NCBI RefSeq assembly: GCF_018881965.1
Contig: NZ_JACVPI010000001.1
Location: 1,556,018 to 1,620,017, forward strand
DNA: 64,000 nt
From: Polynucleobacter sp. JS-Polo-80-F4
GTDB lineage: Bacteria; Pseudomonadota; Gammaproteobacteria; Burkholderiales; Burkholderiaceae
Direction of reading: 5' to 3'
Shown here: in pieces, positions 27,488 through 36,198 of the stretch
Numbering within the stretch: the first letter of the stretch is position 1
How the letters are laid out: each line of letters opens with the position of its first letter
The notes under the pieces: generated by a model
What the model saw: only the letters and a program-made list of their open reading frames with translations
What the model was told of the DNA's origin: nothing
Databases searched by the model: none
Position numbers and translations under genes: made by a program

Positions 27488-27967
27488 TCATGCTTGAATA
27501 AAGAGAATCACTAAAGACGCCCAGATTAGGCATCCGGCAGCAACATAAGTTAAGCGATTGCGCATCGTCATAAAAGCCAAGCGTGCGGCATCATCTGAAA
27601 AATAATATTGATAAGTGTTCTGATCAATATTGCGCTGAATGATTAATGTCGAGGCCAAAATGACCAAACCTACTGGAATATAAATATGGAGTGCTAACCA
27701 AGCCACCAAAGCTGGAATAACACCCCAGATCCAAGCGTTGCGGTCTTCCCACCGATCGCCAGCAGGTGCTTTGCCTAATAGGTGCAAATTAGCCCCCCAA
27801 TGTAAGGCGCCCATAAAGGAAGTGATTACGGCACCATAACCCGCTAAAGATTCAGCGCTTAAGTAATTTAATGGGGTCGGAGCTAGCTGCACCATTAAAG
27901 CCAGTCCAATAAATGGAATCAGGCCGGCATAGCCAAGTTTACGTACTAAGGATGGAATGGGATTCAC
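27488..27967 (-). CDS. DUF3429 membrane protein
   Basis: A 159-residue protein with about five hydrophobic segments: around 10-30, 40-58, 80-100, 100-115 and 138-157. The segment YGAVITSFMGALHWG is the hallmark by which I recognise DUF3429, a family of uncharacterised inner-membrane proteins found also in mitochondria (TMEM69-like). The function is unknown. It sits four bases before rarA and 36 after the dehydrogenase gene, so it is co-transcribed with them, but this gives no functional clue. Confidence 0.8.
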   Translation of the reverse strand: MNPIPSLVRKLGYAGLIPFIGLALMVQLAPTPLNYLSAESLAGYGAVITSFMGALHWGANLHLLGKAPAGDRWEDRNAWIWGVIPALVAWLALHIYIPVGLVILASTLIIQRNIDQNTYQYYFSDDAARLAFMTMRNRLTYVAAGCLIWASLVILFIQA

Positions 27968-28003
27968 GATAGAAGTTTCTAGGTTAATAAGATATGAATC
28001 AAA

Positions 28004-28858
28004 TTATTTGTCGTAGGTATAAACGCCGCGGCCGGTTTTGCGTCCGAGATATCCGGCAGCGACCATTTCACGAAGTAGTGGGCAAGGACGGTATTTGGAG
28101 TCACTGAAGTTTTCAAAATAGACTTCCATGACTGCTAAGCAAGTATCGAGTCCAATCAGGTCTGCCAAAGCGAGGGGGCCAATCGGTTGATTGCAGCCCA
28201 ACTTCATACCAGCATCAATATCCTCTGGGCTAGCGAGCCCCTCTGATAAAACAAAGAACGCCTCGTTAATCATTGGCAACAAAATACGATTGACTACAAA
28301 GCCTGGAGAGTTTTTGACAGTGATGGGCTCTTTGCCAACACGCTTAGCCATATCAATAATGGCAGCGTGTGTAGCATCACTAGTTTGCAAGCCACGAATT
28401 ACTTCCACCAAAGCCATTAGCGGCGGCGGATTAAAGAAGTGCATACCAATAAAGCGGGCAGGGTTAGAGTCCAATGCTGCCAGTTTAGTAATGGATAAGG
28501 ATGATGTATTGGTTGCGATGATGGTCTCTTTGCTCACAATCTCATCGACTTGTTTGAGAATCTTTTCTTTGATTGCTTGATTCTCGGTAGCCGCTTCAAT
28601 GACTAGACCCAATCCTTTAAAGTCGGCATAAGAGGTGCTGCCTTTAATGCGCTTGAGGGCAGCTTCCTTTGCGTCACTTGTTAGCGTCTCTTTCTTGACG
28701 AGGCGATCTAAGCTCTTGCTAATTTGCTCGAGACCACGTTGCACAGCAGCCTCGTTAATATCAACCATAACCACATCAAGGCCAGCAACCGCACACACTT
28801 GTGCAATTCCGTTGCCCATAGTGCCTGCACCGATAACGCCTACTGATTGAATACTCAT
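28004..28858 (-). CDS. 3-hydroxyacyl-CoA (3-hydroxybutyryl-CoA) dehydrogenase
   Basis: About 284 residues, the size of the short stand-alone 3-hydroxybutyryl-CoA dehydrogenase. The NAD motif is GVIGAGTMGNGIAQV. The catalytic His is in IGMHFFNPPPLMALVEVIRG, and VKNSPGFVVNRILLPMINEA with GLDTCLAVMEVYF follow. It oxidises (S)-3-hydroxybutyryl-CoA to acetoacetyl-CoA. I use the start at 28858, preceded by GAGGAAATAGG, because the longer frame runs back into the GST gene. One base separates it from the GST stop. The specific chain length and the direction in vivo are inference. Confidence 0.92.
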   Translation of the reverse strand: MSIQSVGVIGAGTMGNGIAQVCAVAGLDVVMVDINEAAVQRGLEQISKSLDRLVKKETLTSDAKEAALKRIKGSTSYADFKGLGLVIEAATENQAIKEKILKQVDEIVSKETIIATNTSSLSITKLAALDSNPARFIGMHFFNPPPLMALVEVIRGLQTSDATHAAIIDMAKRVGKEPITVKNSPGFVVNRILLPMINEAFFVLSEGLASPEDIDAGMKLGCNQPIGPLALADLIGLDTCLAVMEVYFENFSDSKYRPCPLLREMVAAGYLGRKTGRGVYTYDK

Positions 28859-28859
28859 C

Positions 28860-29591
28860 CTATTTCCTCTTTTGATACTGGGTGGAACCAAACAACTGCT
28901 CTCTAGCCTTGTCATCATGCAAAGGCTTGCGTAATGCCGTTAATACTTCGCAACCTCGTTTTACAGCTGGTCGCGCACTAATCTTTTCAAACCATTTTTT
29001 GAAATGCGGGTAGTCGTTGATGTCGATACCTTGATTCTTCCAATTACGCGTCCATGGGTAAATCGCAATATCAGCAATCGAGTAGGATTTGCCAGCAATA
29101 TAGGGATTATCTTTCAGTTGACCATCCAATACCCCATAGAGGCGCTTGGCTTCATTGGTGTAGCGATTGATGGCGTATTCAATTTTCTCGGGTGCGTAGA
29201 GGCGGAAGTGGTGGTTTTGTCCAAGCATAGGGCCCAGGCCACCCATTTGGAACATCAACCACTGCAACACCTCATACTTGCCACGCGTATCTTGCGGTAA
29301 AAACTTCCCAGTTTTGCCTGCGAGATAGAGCAGAATGGCGCCAGACTCAAAAACATCGATAGGCTTACCGTCTGGCCCATTGGGATCAACAATGGCGGGA
29401 ATCTTGTTATTGGGGCTGATTTTTAAAAACTCAGGCTTGAATTGATCTCCTGCACCAATATCAATCGGGTGGGCGATCCAGTCGCGTCCCAGACGATAGC
29501 CACATTCTTCAAGCATGATGTGAACCTTGTGACCATTTGGTGTTGGCCAACTGTAGACATCAATCACGCTATTGGATTTTGGGTTTGCCAT
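28860..29591 (-). CDS. Glutathione S-transferase family protein, YfcG/YghU-like
   Basis: 243 residues. The N-terminal thioredoxin-like domain reads VYSWPTPNGHKVHIMLEECGYRLG, continues with ISPNNKIPAI and FESGAILLYLAGKTGKFLP, and the helical C-terminal domain includes YSIADIAIYPWTRNW. The TPNGxKVxIxLEE start is that of the Nu-class enzymes YfcG and YghU, which are glutathione-dependent disulfide reductases. I start it at the ATG at 29591; a longer frame overlaps the aminotransferase. It is in a tight run, eight bases after the aminotransferase and one before the dehydrogenase. Confidence 0.92.
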   Translation of the reverse strand: MANPKSNSVIDVYSWPTPNGHKVHIMLEECGYRLGRDWIAHPIDIGAGDQFKPEFLKISPNNKIPAIVDPNGPDGKPIDVFESGAILLYLAGKTGKFLPQDTRGKYEVLQWLMFQMGGLGPMLGQNHHFRLYAPEKIEYAINRYTNEAKRLYGVLDGQLKDNPYIAGKSYSIADIAIYPWTRNWKNQGIDINDYPHFKKWFEKISARPAVKRGCEVLTALRKPLHDDKAREQLFGSTQYQKRK

Positions 29592-29599
29592 CTTTTCCT

Positions 29600-30796
29600 C
29601 TATAAAGTTTGTAAGCGCTGGAGCGCATGCGCAAGAGTCTGCTCTTGCTTTGCAAAACAAAAACGAATGACGCCAGACTCGGTAGCTTGATCATAAAAAG
29701 CGGAGACTGGAATAGCAGCTACGCCAACTTCAGTAGTAAGCCATTTACAAAAATCAGCCTCGTTTAATTTGGCTTGAGGGATGCCCAGCGCGGAGTAATC
29801 AGCGCATTGAAAGTAACTCCCTGGAGTAGGAAGTAGTTTGAATTTGGTTGGATTCAACCCCGCCCTAAAAACATCTCGCTTAGCCTGATAAAAGGCTGGC
29901 AAATTTAAATACTGTTTTTCATCTGAAAGATAACTGGCTAGGCCGTATTGCATTGGCGTATTGACGGCAAATACGTTGAATTGATGTACCTTGCGAAACT
30001 CTTTTGTTAAGGAGGGTGGTGCGGCTACATAGCCTACTTTCCAACCGGTAACGTGAAAGGTTTTCCCAAAGCTAGAAACCAGGAAGCTCCTAGCTGCCAG
30101 CTCAGGGTGGGATGCAACGCTGTGATGCTTGGCACCGTCATAGACCATATGTTCATAGACTTCATCACTCAGAATTAATGCAGAAGTATTGCGAACTAAA
30201 GCTGCCAAACGATCAAGGTCTGCTTTATCCCAAACCATCCCAGTTGGATTGTGAGGGGTATTAATTAAAACGAGACGTGTTTTGTGATTGATGGCATTTG
30301 CCAGCAAATCCCATGGAATTTCATAGGCAGCAACTTGTCCAGCTTCATTGCGTACTACTTGCAAAGAAATCGAAATTGTTTTTCCTCCGGCCAAATCAAT
30401 TGCGGGGCGGTAGCAGTCGAAAGCGGGTTCTATGATGATGACTTCATCGCCAGGACTAACGCAAGAAAGTACGGCTGTAAAAATAGCTTGTGTACCACCA
30501 GCGGTAATTGTGATTTCCGTATCAGGATCGTAGTGGTGACCGTACAAGGTTTCGATCTTCTTACTAATGCCATTGCGAAGCTCTGCAACCCCGGCCATGG
30601 GTGCGTATTGATTTCGATCTGCCAGCATCGCAGCATTTACTTCAGCAATCAGTTTGCGGTCACACGGAAAGTCCGGAAAACCTTGTCCGAGATTAATTGC
30701 TTGATGCTCTGCAGCAAGGGTGGACATTACCGTAAAGATCGTAGTCCCTACCTTTGGGAGGCGACTAGGAAAAGAAGGGGTCACTAATGGGTTCAT
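29600..30796 (-). CDS. PLP-dependent aminotransferase, methionine aminotransferase (YbdL)-like
   Basis: A 398-residue fold-type I class I/II aminotransferase. It has INLGQGFPDFPCD near the N-terminus, TAGGTQAIFTAVLS, NTPHNPTGMVW, the PLP lysine in SSFGKTFHVTGWKVGY and a C-terminal Arg in VIRFCFAKQEQTL. The VGTTIFTVMSTLAAEHQAINLGQGFPDF opening is as in YbdL/kynurenine aminotransferase-like enzymes. The likely role is methionine or 2-oxo-acid salvage, but this is family-level inference. It is the first gene of the minus-strand run down to rarA. Confidence 0.88.
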   Translation of the reverse strand: MNPLVTPSFPSRLPKVGTTIFTVMSTLAAEHQAINLGQGFPDFPCDRKLIAEVNAAMLADRNQYAPMAGVAELRNGISKKIETLYGHHYDPDTEITITAGGTQAIFTAVLSCVSPGDEVIIIEPAFDCYRPAIDLAGGKTISISLQVVRNEAGQVAAYEIPWDLLANAINHKTRLVLINTPHNPTGMVWDKADLDRLAALVRNTSALILSDEVYEHMVYDGAKHHSVASHPELAARSFLVSSFGKTFHVTGWKVGYVAAPPSLTKEFRKVHQFNVFAVNTPMQYGLASYLSDEKQYLNLPAFYQAKRDVFRAGLNPTKFKLLPTPGSYFQCADYSALGIPQAKLNEADFCKWLTTEVGVAAIPVSAFYDQATESGVIRFCFAKQEQTLAHALQRLQTL

Positions 30797-30879
30797 GGAG
30801 TTAGGGGCAGTGACGGTCTTTTAAAGCGGATATATCCGGTAGTCGCTAGAATGGTAAAAATACATTAACAAATTGTGCC

Positions 30880-31656
30880 ATGCTGATCGTTCTCTCACCC
30901 GCTAAATCTCTGGATTACAAGACCCCCGTAAAGGTCAAGGCACCAACCTTGCCTGAGTTTGTCTCAGAATCGGCCAAACTGATTGCAGATCTCAAGAAAC
31001 TAGCGCCACAAGACGTTGCCAAATTGATGGGCTTGTCCGATCAGCTGGCCACTCTAAATGTCGGACGCTATCGAGACTGGTCCAAGAAGTTCACTGAAGA
31101 AAACAGTAAGCCAGCAATTTATGCTTTTGATGGGGATGTCTATGATGGGTTTGATGTCAAAACCCTTAATGCCAAAGCCGTGACGTTTGCTCAAGACCAT
31201 ATTCGCATTTTGTCGGGCCTATATGGCGCACTGAAGCCACTGGATTTGATGCAGCCTTACCGCTTGGAGATGGGTACGGCATTCAAAAACCCCAGAGGTA
31301 AGGATCTCTATGCCTTTTGGGGGAGTCGCGTAACTGATTCTATTAAGAAGGATCTAGAGAGGCAAAAGAAGCCTGCTCTCTTGAACTTAGCTTCGGAAGA
31401 GTATTTCAAGGTTCTCCAGCCCAAAGAGCTGGACTGCCAAGTGATCTCCCCGGTGTTTCAGGACGCCAAGGACGGCAAGTACAAGATTATTTCTTTTTAC
31501 GCCAAGCGTGCACGCGGCTTAATGGCGCGCTACGTAGTTGAAAACCGAATTACTGATCCAGCAGAATTAAAAGGCTTTAATTTAGATGGGTATAAATACT
31601 ATGCTGCAGAATCTACAGTAGATAAGCCAGTATTTAGAAGGGCAGAAAGAAAATAA
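30880..31656 (+). CDS. yaaA: Peroxide stress protein YaaA (DUF328)
   Basis: A 258-residue cytosolic protein of the YaaA family. It begins [13 protein letters not shown] and contains [54 protein letters not shown] and [15 protein letters not shown], all family hallmarks. In E. coli YaaA limits intracellular iron during peroxide stress and binds DNA. The ATG at 30880 precedes the motif directly. The stop overlaps the next start by one base (TAATG). Confidence 0.95.
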   Translation: MLIVLSPAKSLDYKTPVKVKAPTLPEFVSESAKLIADLKKLAPQDVAKLMGLSDQLATLNVGRYRDWSKKFTEENSKPAIYAFDGDVYDGFDVKTLNAKAVTFAQDHIRILSGLYGALKPLDLMQPYRLEMGTAFKNPRGKDLYAFWGSRVTDSIKKDLERQKKPALLNLASEEYFKVLQPKELDCQVISPVFQDAKDGKYKIISFYAKRARGLMARYVVENRITDPAELKGFNLDGYKYYAAESTVDKPVFRRAERK

Positions 31657-32867
31657 TGGCCGTGCATCGCACCAAATCATCGCAACGCAATTCTCCTGAA
31701 GTCGAGAAGTTAGTGGCAGACGCTATTTCCTTGGCAGCTTCTGGCAGTCAGGTTGAGGATCGTTTTTGGGAAGAGCGTTTGAATGTGCGTTTAATGCGTT
31801 TACTCAAAAGTCAAAATCAAAATGTCATTGATGCTGCTTTAGATCAGACCTTTCGCATTAATACCGTGGCTTTTGAAGTGCTCGCCGATATTGCTGAAAC
31901 ATTGGCTGAGTCATTGAGGGTTGAGCATGAAGGGCAAGAGTGGGATGTGTTGTTGCTCGCAATGCCTATCGTTGCCCACACGCGTTATCAGATTCCATCT
32001 GGACCATTGCCAGTGAATATCATTGAGTCAACTGCGCAGGCTTTGCATAGTGCTATTGCCTCAACGGATACGCGTATAGCCATTGTTCCTTGGCTTTATA
32101 GTATTGATCAAATGCCGCATTCGCATTGTCAAACTCGCATCCTGACTGAGGCCCTAGCAACTGCCGCAATCTCCGGAAAAGACGTCAAGCTTGAGTTGCG
32201 CGATATGTCAGAAACCATTGCCGTATTAGCAGACCCTCGTTTTATTATTGCCGCCTTAAGTGCGCCGAGTGGTTCGCCAATATTTCGTTGGCAAGCAGAG
32301 CCACCAGCGCGTCAAGAGCGTGGTGTCAGTTTGATTGGTTGGCAAAATGCCATGCAAGATCCGATTGCATCCTTATTGCCTGGTTGTGAGTTCGAATTGC
32401 TGCTACCAGAGGCCTACTTCACAAACTGTCGCTTAGCGGATAAACATGTTCGACCATTGAGCATTCGTGCGGCAGTCAATTTCCTAGAAAGTACTCTTGG
32501 CATAATGCCTGCGGGCTTGTCTTGTGTAGTGGGTGCTTTTGGCGAAGAGCAGGCAGATGAATACCGCATTTCTTTCAGCGCAAAGGGATCTTCTGAAGTG
32601 ATGTACGGGGTTATTTGGCCCTTATATGACCGCGAGAGCGTGGCGAGCGATGCTTTAAATGATTTATCGGATGACGAAAGTCCGATTAAAAAGATTTGTG
32701 ATGCCCTACATGATGCGGGAGTAGAGGATGTATTCCGTCATGCCATGCTCTTTGATCCTGAGCTCTGCGATGACTGTGGTGCCCCTTTGTTTCCGGATCG
32801 TTCTGGCGAGGCTGTGCATGCTGAAATGCCAGATGACGCACCATCACAACAGCCTTTGTTTCACTAG
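31656..32867 (+). CDS. DUF2863 family protein, function unknown
   Basis: A 403-residue soluble protein. It opens AVHRTKSSQRNSPEVEKLVADAISLAASGSQVEDRFWE and ends with a CxxC element, LCDDCGAPLFPDRSGEAVHAEMP. I recognise it as the betaproteobacterial DUF2863 family, which has no established function. The C-terminal CDDCGAPLFPD looks like half of a zinc knuckle. It is translationally coupled to yaaA (TAATG overlap), which would fit a stress-related role, but that is only context. Confidence 0.78.
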   Translation: MAVHRTKSSQRNSPEVEKLVADAISLAASGSQVEDRFWEERLNVRLMRLLKSQNQNVIDAALDQTFRINTVAFEVLADIAETLAESLRVEHEGQEWDVLLLAMPIVAHTRYQIPSGPLPVNIIESTAQALHSAIASTDTRIAIVPWLYSIDQMPHSHCQTRILTEALATAAISGKDVKLELRDMSETIAVLADPRFIIAALSAPSGSPIFRWQAEPPARQERGVSLIGWQNAMQDPIASLLPGCEFELLLPEAYFTNCRLADKHVRPLSIRAAVNFLESTLGIMPAGLSCVVGAFGEEQADEYRISFSAKGSSEVMYGVIWPLYDRESVASDALNDLSDDESPIKKICDALHDAGVEDVFRHAMLFDPELCDDCGAPLFPDRSGEAVHAEMPDDAPSQQPLFH

Positions 32868-32884
32868 ACCAAGATAGTTTAGAT

Positions 32885-32919
32885 AACAAAAAAGCCGAGG
32901 ATGCCTCGGCTTTTTTGTT
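32885..32919. terminator. Bidirectional intrinsic terminator
   Basis: A perfect 16-bp inverted repeat, AACAAAAAAGCCGAGG (32885-32900) with CCTCGGCTTTTTTGTT (32904-32919), closes an ATG loop. It lies between the converging DUF2863 gene (ends 32867) and the MliC-like gene (ends 32937) and has T-runs on both strands. Confidence 0.93.
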
Positions 32920-32936
32920 TAATGCAGTTTCAGAAA

Positions 32937-33311
32937 TTAATTCTGGACAAAAGGTTCCGTACCGGCAAACAAATGCGGCAACTTACCGGACTTCATCTCT
33001 GCTGTTTGGCAGAAATCGGCAAGACGAACACCTGCTTTAATGTTGAATAGCATCGCCTTATTACCCAGCACCACAAGGTCGAAACCAGAGTTCATATTTT
33101 TGTAACGTAAGCTTCCCGGTAGGGAAGTTTGGCGCTCTAAATCATATGTTTTTGATTCCCAAGTTAAGCGAACCTTTTCATTGACGCCAGAGGTTTTGAA
33201 CTGCTTACCCTCTTGGCATGTCCATGTAAATGCTTCTTCATTAGCGCTCACGTTTGCTGCGCCCAAAAGGCTTGCAAGTGCGATGCTAATAGCGAGAAGA
33301 TTTTTCTTCAT
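32937..33311 (-). CDS. Exported MliC/PliC-like protein (possible lysozyme inhibitor)
   Basis: 124 residues with a signal peptide (KKNLLAISIALASLLGAANVSA). The mature part has two Cys, in FTWTCQEG and LADFCQTA, framing a core (VRLTWESKTYDLERQTSLPG, then LRYKNMN, then LVVLGNKAMLFN). This resembles the MliC domain: start Cys, short beta strands, SxSGxxY, GxxAxL and end Cys. MliC proteins block host or environmental C-type lysozyme. It has no lipobox Cys, so it would be periplasmic. I start it at the ATG at 33311; a longer frame would enter mdh. It follows mdh by ten bases. The match is by eye and moderate. Confidence 0.65.
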   Translation of the reverse strand: MKKNLLAISIALASLLGAANVSANEEAFTWTCQEGKQFKTSGVNEKVRLTWESKTYDLERQTSLPGSLRYKNMNSGFDLVVLGNKAMLFNIKAGVRLADFCQTAEMKSGKLPHLFAGTEPFVQN

Positions 33312-33321
33312 CTGTTTTTCC

Positions 33322-34311
33322 TTATGAGAGCAAGTGCTTAACGCCAGCCTGCTCTTCGAGTAATTCATTCAATGTGTGTGTCATACGCTCACGAGAGAAT
33401 TCGTCGATCTCTAAACCTTCGATCATTTTGTATTCGCCGTTTTCGCATACTACTGGGAAGCCATAAATGACTTCAGCAGGAATGTCGTATTCGCCCTTAG
33501 ACGGAATACCCATGGTTACCCACTTGCCATTTGTGCCCAGCACCCAATCATGAATATGATCAATCGCTGCATTCGCTGCAGAGGCTGCAGAAGAAAGACC
33601 GCGAGCTTCAATGATGGCTGCGCCACGCTTACCAACGGTAGGAATGAAAACGTCTTTATTCCATGCTGCATCGTTGATGGAATCTTTAACTGATTTGCCA
33701 TCGATTGTTGCGAAGCGATAGTCTGGATACATTGTTGGGCTGTGGTTACCCCAAACAACTAATTTCTCAATATCAGCAACTGGCTTATTCAATTTGTTGG
33801 CCAACTGTGAGAGCGCGCGGTTGTGATCGAGGCGCAACATTGCTGTGAAGTTTTTCGCAGGAATATCTGGAGCTGATTTCATGGCGATGTAAGCATTGGT
33901 GTTTGCTGGGTTACCAACAACCAATACTTTTACAGTTTTCTTAGCAACTGCATTCAATGCTTTGCCTTGAGCTGTGAAAATTTGTGCGTTAGCTGAGAGC
34001 AAATCTTTGCGCTCCATGCCAGGACCACGTGGACGTGCGCCAACCAAAAGGGCAACATCAATATCCTTAAAAGCAGTCATTGGGTCAGAGTGTGCTGTCA
34101 TACCTGCCAAAAGCGGGAATGCGCAGTCTTCGAGCTCCATCATCACGCCAGTTAAGGCTTTTTGAGCTTTTTCATCAGGAATCTCAAGCAATTGCAGGAT
34201 TACGGGCTGATCTTTGCCCAAAAGGTCGCCATTGGCGATACGGAATAAAAGGGAATATCCGATTTGACCGGCTGCACCGGTTACGGCGACACGCATTGGG
34301 GCTTTTGCCAT
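33322..34311 (-). CDS. mdh: Malate dehydrogenase
   Basis: A 329-residue NAD-dependent malate dehydrogenase of the cytosolic-type (MDH group 2) subfamily: [77 protein letters not shown] and the catalytic His in [12 protein letters not shown]. It interconverts malate and oxaloacetate in the TCA cycle. The ATG at 34311 is chosen over 34326 because [10 protein letters not shown] is the usual N-terminus. A near-consensus promoter with a palindrome abutting its -35 lies upstream, shared with the divergent GntR gene. Confidence 0.97.
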   Translation of the reverse strand: MAKAPMRVAVTGAAGQIGYSLLFRIANGDLLGKDQPVILQLLEIPDEKAQKALTGVMMELEDCAFPLLAGMTAHSDPMTAFKDIDVALLVGARPRGPGMERKDLLSANAQIFTAQGKALNAVAKKTVKVLVVGNPANTNAYIAMKSAPDIPAKNFTAMLRLDHNRALSQLANKLNKPVADIEKLVVWGNHSPTMYPDYRFATIDGKSVKDSINDAAWNKDVFIPTVGKRGAAIIEARGLSSAASAANAAIDHIHDWVLGTNGKWVTMGIPSKGEYDIPAEVIYGFPVVCENGEYKMIEGLEIDEFSRERMTHTLNELLEEQAGVKHLLS

Positions 34312-34375
34312 TACTGAGAACTCCAAATGAAGGTTATGTGGGTTAAATAAAGAAAACTTTTCTATTATCCATTCA

Positions 34376-34405
34376 AGTGTAGGGACTTTAGCTTTACACT
34401 GTCAA
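34376..34405 (-). promoter_or_regulatory. mdh promoter
   Basis: Read on the minus strand, a consensus -35 (TTGACA, 34405-34400) is followed by an 18-base spacer and TACACT (34381-34376). The predicted start point is about 60 bases before the mdh ATG. A 14-bp palindrome lies four bases upstream of the -35. Confidence 0.65.
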
Positions 34406-34421
34406 TGATGTCTTATATAAG
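34393..34421 (+). promoter_or_regulatory. gntR promoter overlapping the palindrome
   Basis: TTTACA (34393-34398), a 17-base spacer, then TATAAG (34416-34421); each hexamer matches the sigma-70 consensus in five of six positions. The -10 lies inside the palindrome 34410-34423, as expected for autorepression. Confidence 0.6.
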
Positions 34422-34423
34422 AC
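34410..34423. promoter_or_regulatory. 14-bp perfect palindrome, putative GntR operator
   Basis: GTCTTATATAAGAC reads the same on both strands. It covers the -10 of the gntR promoter and stands just upstream of the mdh -35, so one bound dimer could repress gntR and act on mdh. The size and GT...AC ends fit HutC-type GntR operators. I did not find another exact copy in the other intergenic regions I read. Confidence 0.7.
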
Positions 34424-34469
34424 TAGAATTACCTAGAATTTTATCCAATTGACGCGGTCTGGAGTTAAT

Positions 34470-35207
34470 TTGTCTGATTTGACTTTGCCCATTGCCTCAT
34501 TTAGCCCTCTGTACGAGCAGATTAAAGCGATGATTTTGGCTAGCTTGCAAGCCTCGGAGTGGCTGCCAGGGGATGCTATTCCCAGTGAAATGGAGCTTGC
34601 AGCCCGTTATGCCGTTAGTCAAGGCACCGTTCGCAAGGCCATTGATGAGCTTGCAGCTCAAAATCTCTTAGTTCGAAGACAAGGGAAGGGCACCTTCGTA
34701 GCCACTCATCAAGAGGATGACTGGCAATACCGTTTTTTACGTTTGGCCCCGGATTCGGGTGAAAAGTTCCACCTCACCAATCAATTTTTATCCTGCGAAA
34801 AGACTAAAGCATCAGCCTATGTGGCCAATTTGCTTAAATTAAAGGCAGGTGACCCCATTATTCATATTGATCGTGTACAAAGCTTTGCAGGCAAACCCAT
34901 TGTTTTTGAAGAGATTTTTCTGCCTGGCGTCCGTTTTAAGGGCCTGGATTTGGAGGCTCTTCATGCTTGGCATGGGCCGGTTTACGCATTTTATGAGGGT
35001 CACTACGCTACCCACATGGTTCGCGCGGAAGAAAAAATTAAGGCTGTGGCTGCTGATGAGGTGTTGTCCAAACATCTCCACCTGAAGGAAGGTGCCCCGC
35101 TCCTTTCGGTAGAGCGTGTGGCTTTTACCTACGGGAATAAACCAGTAGAAATTCGGCATGCAAGGTACGACACTTTAGAGCAGCATTACGAGAACAAATT
35201 GAACTAA
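34470..35207 (+). CDS. GntR-family regulator with UTRA domain (HutC subfamily)
   Basis: About 245 residues. The winged helix is at about 8-75 (PLYEQIKAMILASLQASEWLPGDAIPSEMELAARYAVSQGTVRKAIDELAAQNLLVRRQGKGTFVA). A UTRA ligand domain runs to the end (LKLKAGDPIIHIDRV, VFEEIFLPG, LKEGAPLLSVERVAF). I favour a TTG start at 34470, five bases after GGAG (34461-34464); a TTG at 34449 would add seven residues. Placed between mdh and sdhCDAB, it is a good candidate for a TCA-cycle regulator. The ligand is unknown, possibly a TCA intermediate. Confidence 0.9.
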   Translation: MSDLTLPIASFSPLYEQIKAMILASLQASEWLPGDAIPSEMELAARYAVSQGTVRKAIDELAAQNLLVRRQGKGTFVATHQEDDWQYRFLRLAPDSGEKFHLTNQFLSCEKTKASAYVANLLKLKAGDPIIHIDRVQSFAGKPIVFEEIFLPGVRFKGLDLEALHAWHGPVYAFYEGHYATHMVRAEEKIKAVAADEVLSKHLHLKEGAPLLSVERVAFTYGNKPVEIRHARYDTLEQHYENKLN

Positions 35208-35384
35208 TTTATAGAAGATCTGCAGAAGAAGTACAGAGCAACTACAGAAGAGCAAAATCAGTAAAAACCAGTAATTCACCCCTTTAAACGCTAAAAAATC
35301 CCCACCACCCCTAAGGTTTCCAATAGAATATGTTGCGATACAACAAAACCACAATGAACCTCCACCTAAAGATAGAGATTACCC

Positions 35385-35804
35385 ATGGTTGATTCACAGC
35401 AAAACGTAAAAAAAGATAGACCGGTCTACCGAAATATTGGTCTGGCCCAATTGATTAAATACCGCCTTCCTTGGGCTGGTAAGGTGTCAATTCTTCATCG
35501 TATTAGTGGGGCAGCGCTGTTTTTGATGTTGCCTTTCCTGCTTTATCTTTTAGATCAAAGCTTAGCCTCAGAAGTGAGCTATCAAACGTTCCAAGCAATT
35601 ACCGGCCATGTGCTGGTGAAAATTATTTGCCTTGGATTAATTTGGTGTTTCTTGCACCATTTCTGCGCCGGCATTCGTTATCTCCTTTTGGATTTAGAGA
35701 TTGGCGTTGAAAAAGTAGATGCAAATCGCTCAGCAATCTTTGTGTTTTTCTTGGGTCTGGCTTTGACCGCGGTTGTTGGTCTCAAATTATTCGGCGTGTA
35801 CTAA
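35385..35804 (+). CDS. sdhC: Succinate dehydrogenase cytochrome b556 subunit
   Basis: A 139-residue membrane anchor with three hydrophobic segments. RPVYRNIGLAQLIKYRLPWAGKVSILHRISGAALFLMLP carries the family SILHRISG motif. LIWCFLHHFCAGIRYLLLD supplies the haem-ligand His. It anchors SdhAB and forms the quinone site with SdhD. It is the first gene of sdhCDABE, 25 bases before sdhD. Confidence 0.96.
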   Translation: MVDSQQNVKKDRPVYRNIGLAQLIKYRLPWAGKVSILHRISGAALFLMLPFLLYLLDQSLASEVSYQTFQAITGHVLVKIICLGLIWCFLHHFCAGIRYLLLDLEIGVEKVDANRSAIFVFFLGLALTAVVGLKLFGVY

Positions 35805-35828
35805 GCGCACATCATTTAAGGAAATTTC

Positions 35829-36194
35829 ATGCCTATTTATCAAATTGGACCAAAGCGCTTAGTTGTAGGCGCCCACTACGGCCTTAAAGAATGGATCATT
35901 CAACGCGTTACTGCGATCGTGATGGTGGTTTTCACAGTTGTGTTGTTGGTTGATTACTGCATTACTGGCAGCGCGACTTATGAAGGCTGGGCTGCTTTGT
36001 TTAGCAACCAATTCATGAAGTTACTGACGCTCTTGGCATTCATTAGCTTGTTCTATCACGCGTGGATTGGTATCCGTGACATTTGGATGGATTACATCAA
36101 ACCCGTCAGCGTTCGTTTGACACTACAAGTGTTGACCGTTTTGTATCTCGTAGCCTGTGCGGCCTATGCCGTTCAAATTTTGTGGAAAGTGTAA
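35829..36194 (+). CDS. sdhD: Succinate dehydrogenase hydrophobic membrane anchor subunit
   Basis: 121 residues with three membrane segments. GAHYGLKEWIIQRVTAIVMVVFTVVLL and LLAFISLFYHAWIGIRDIWMDYIKP contain the HAWIGxRDIxxDY motif of SdhD, including the haem b ligand region. Four bases separate its stop from the sdhA ATG. Confidence 0.96.
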   Translation: MPIYQIGPKRLVVGAHYGLKEWIIQRVTAIVMVVFTVVLLVDYCITGSATYEGWAALFSNQFMKLLTLLAFISLFYHAWIGIRDIWMDYIKPVSVRLTLQVLTVLYLVACAAYAVQILWKV

Positions 36195-36198
36195 TTCG

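Noticed and set aside
35331-35345. TGTTG-N5-CAACA upstream of sdhC
   Set aside because: Five-base arms only, and no convincing -35 accompanies the TAGAAT at 35324; treated as chance.
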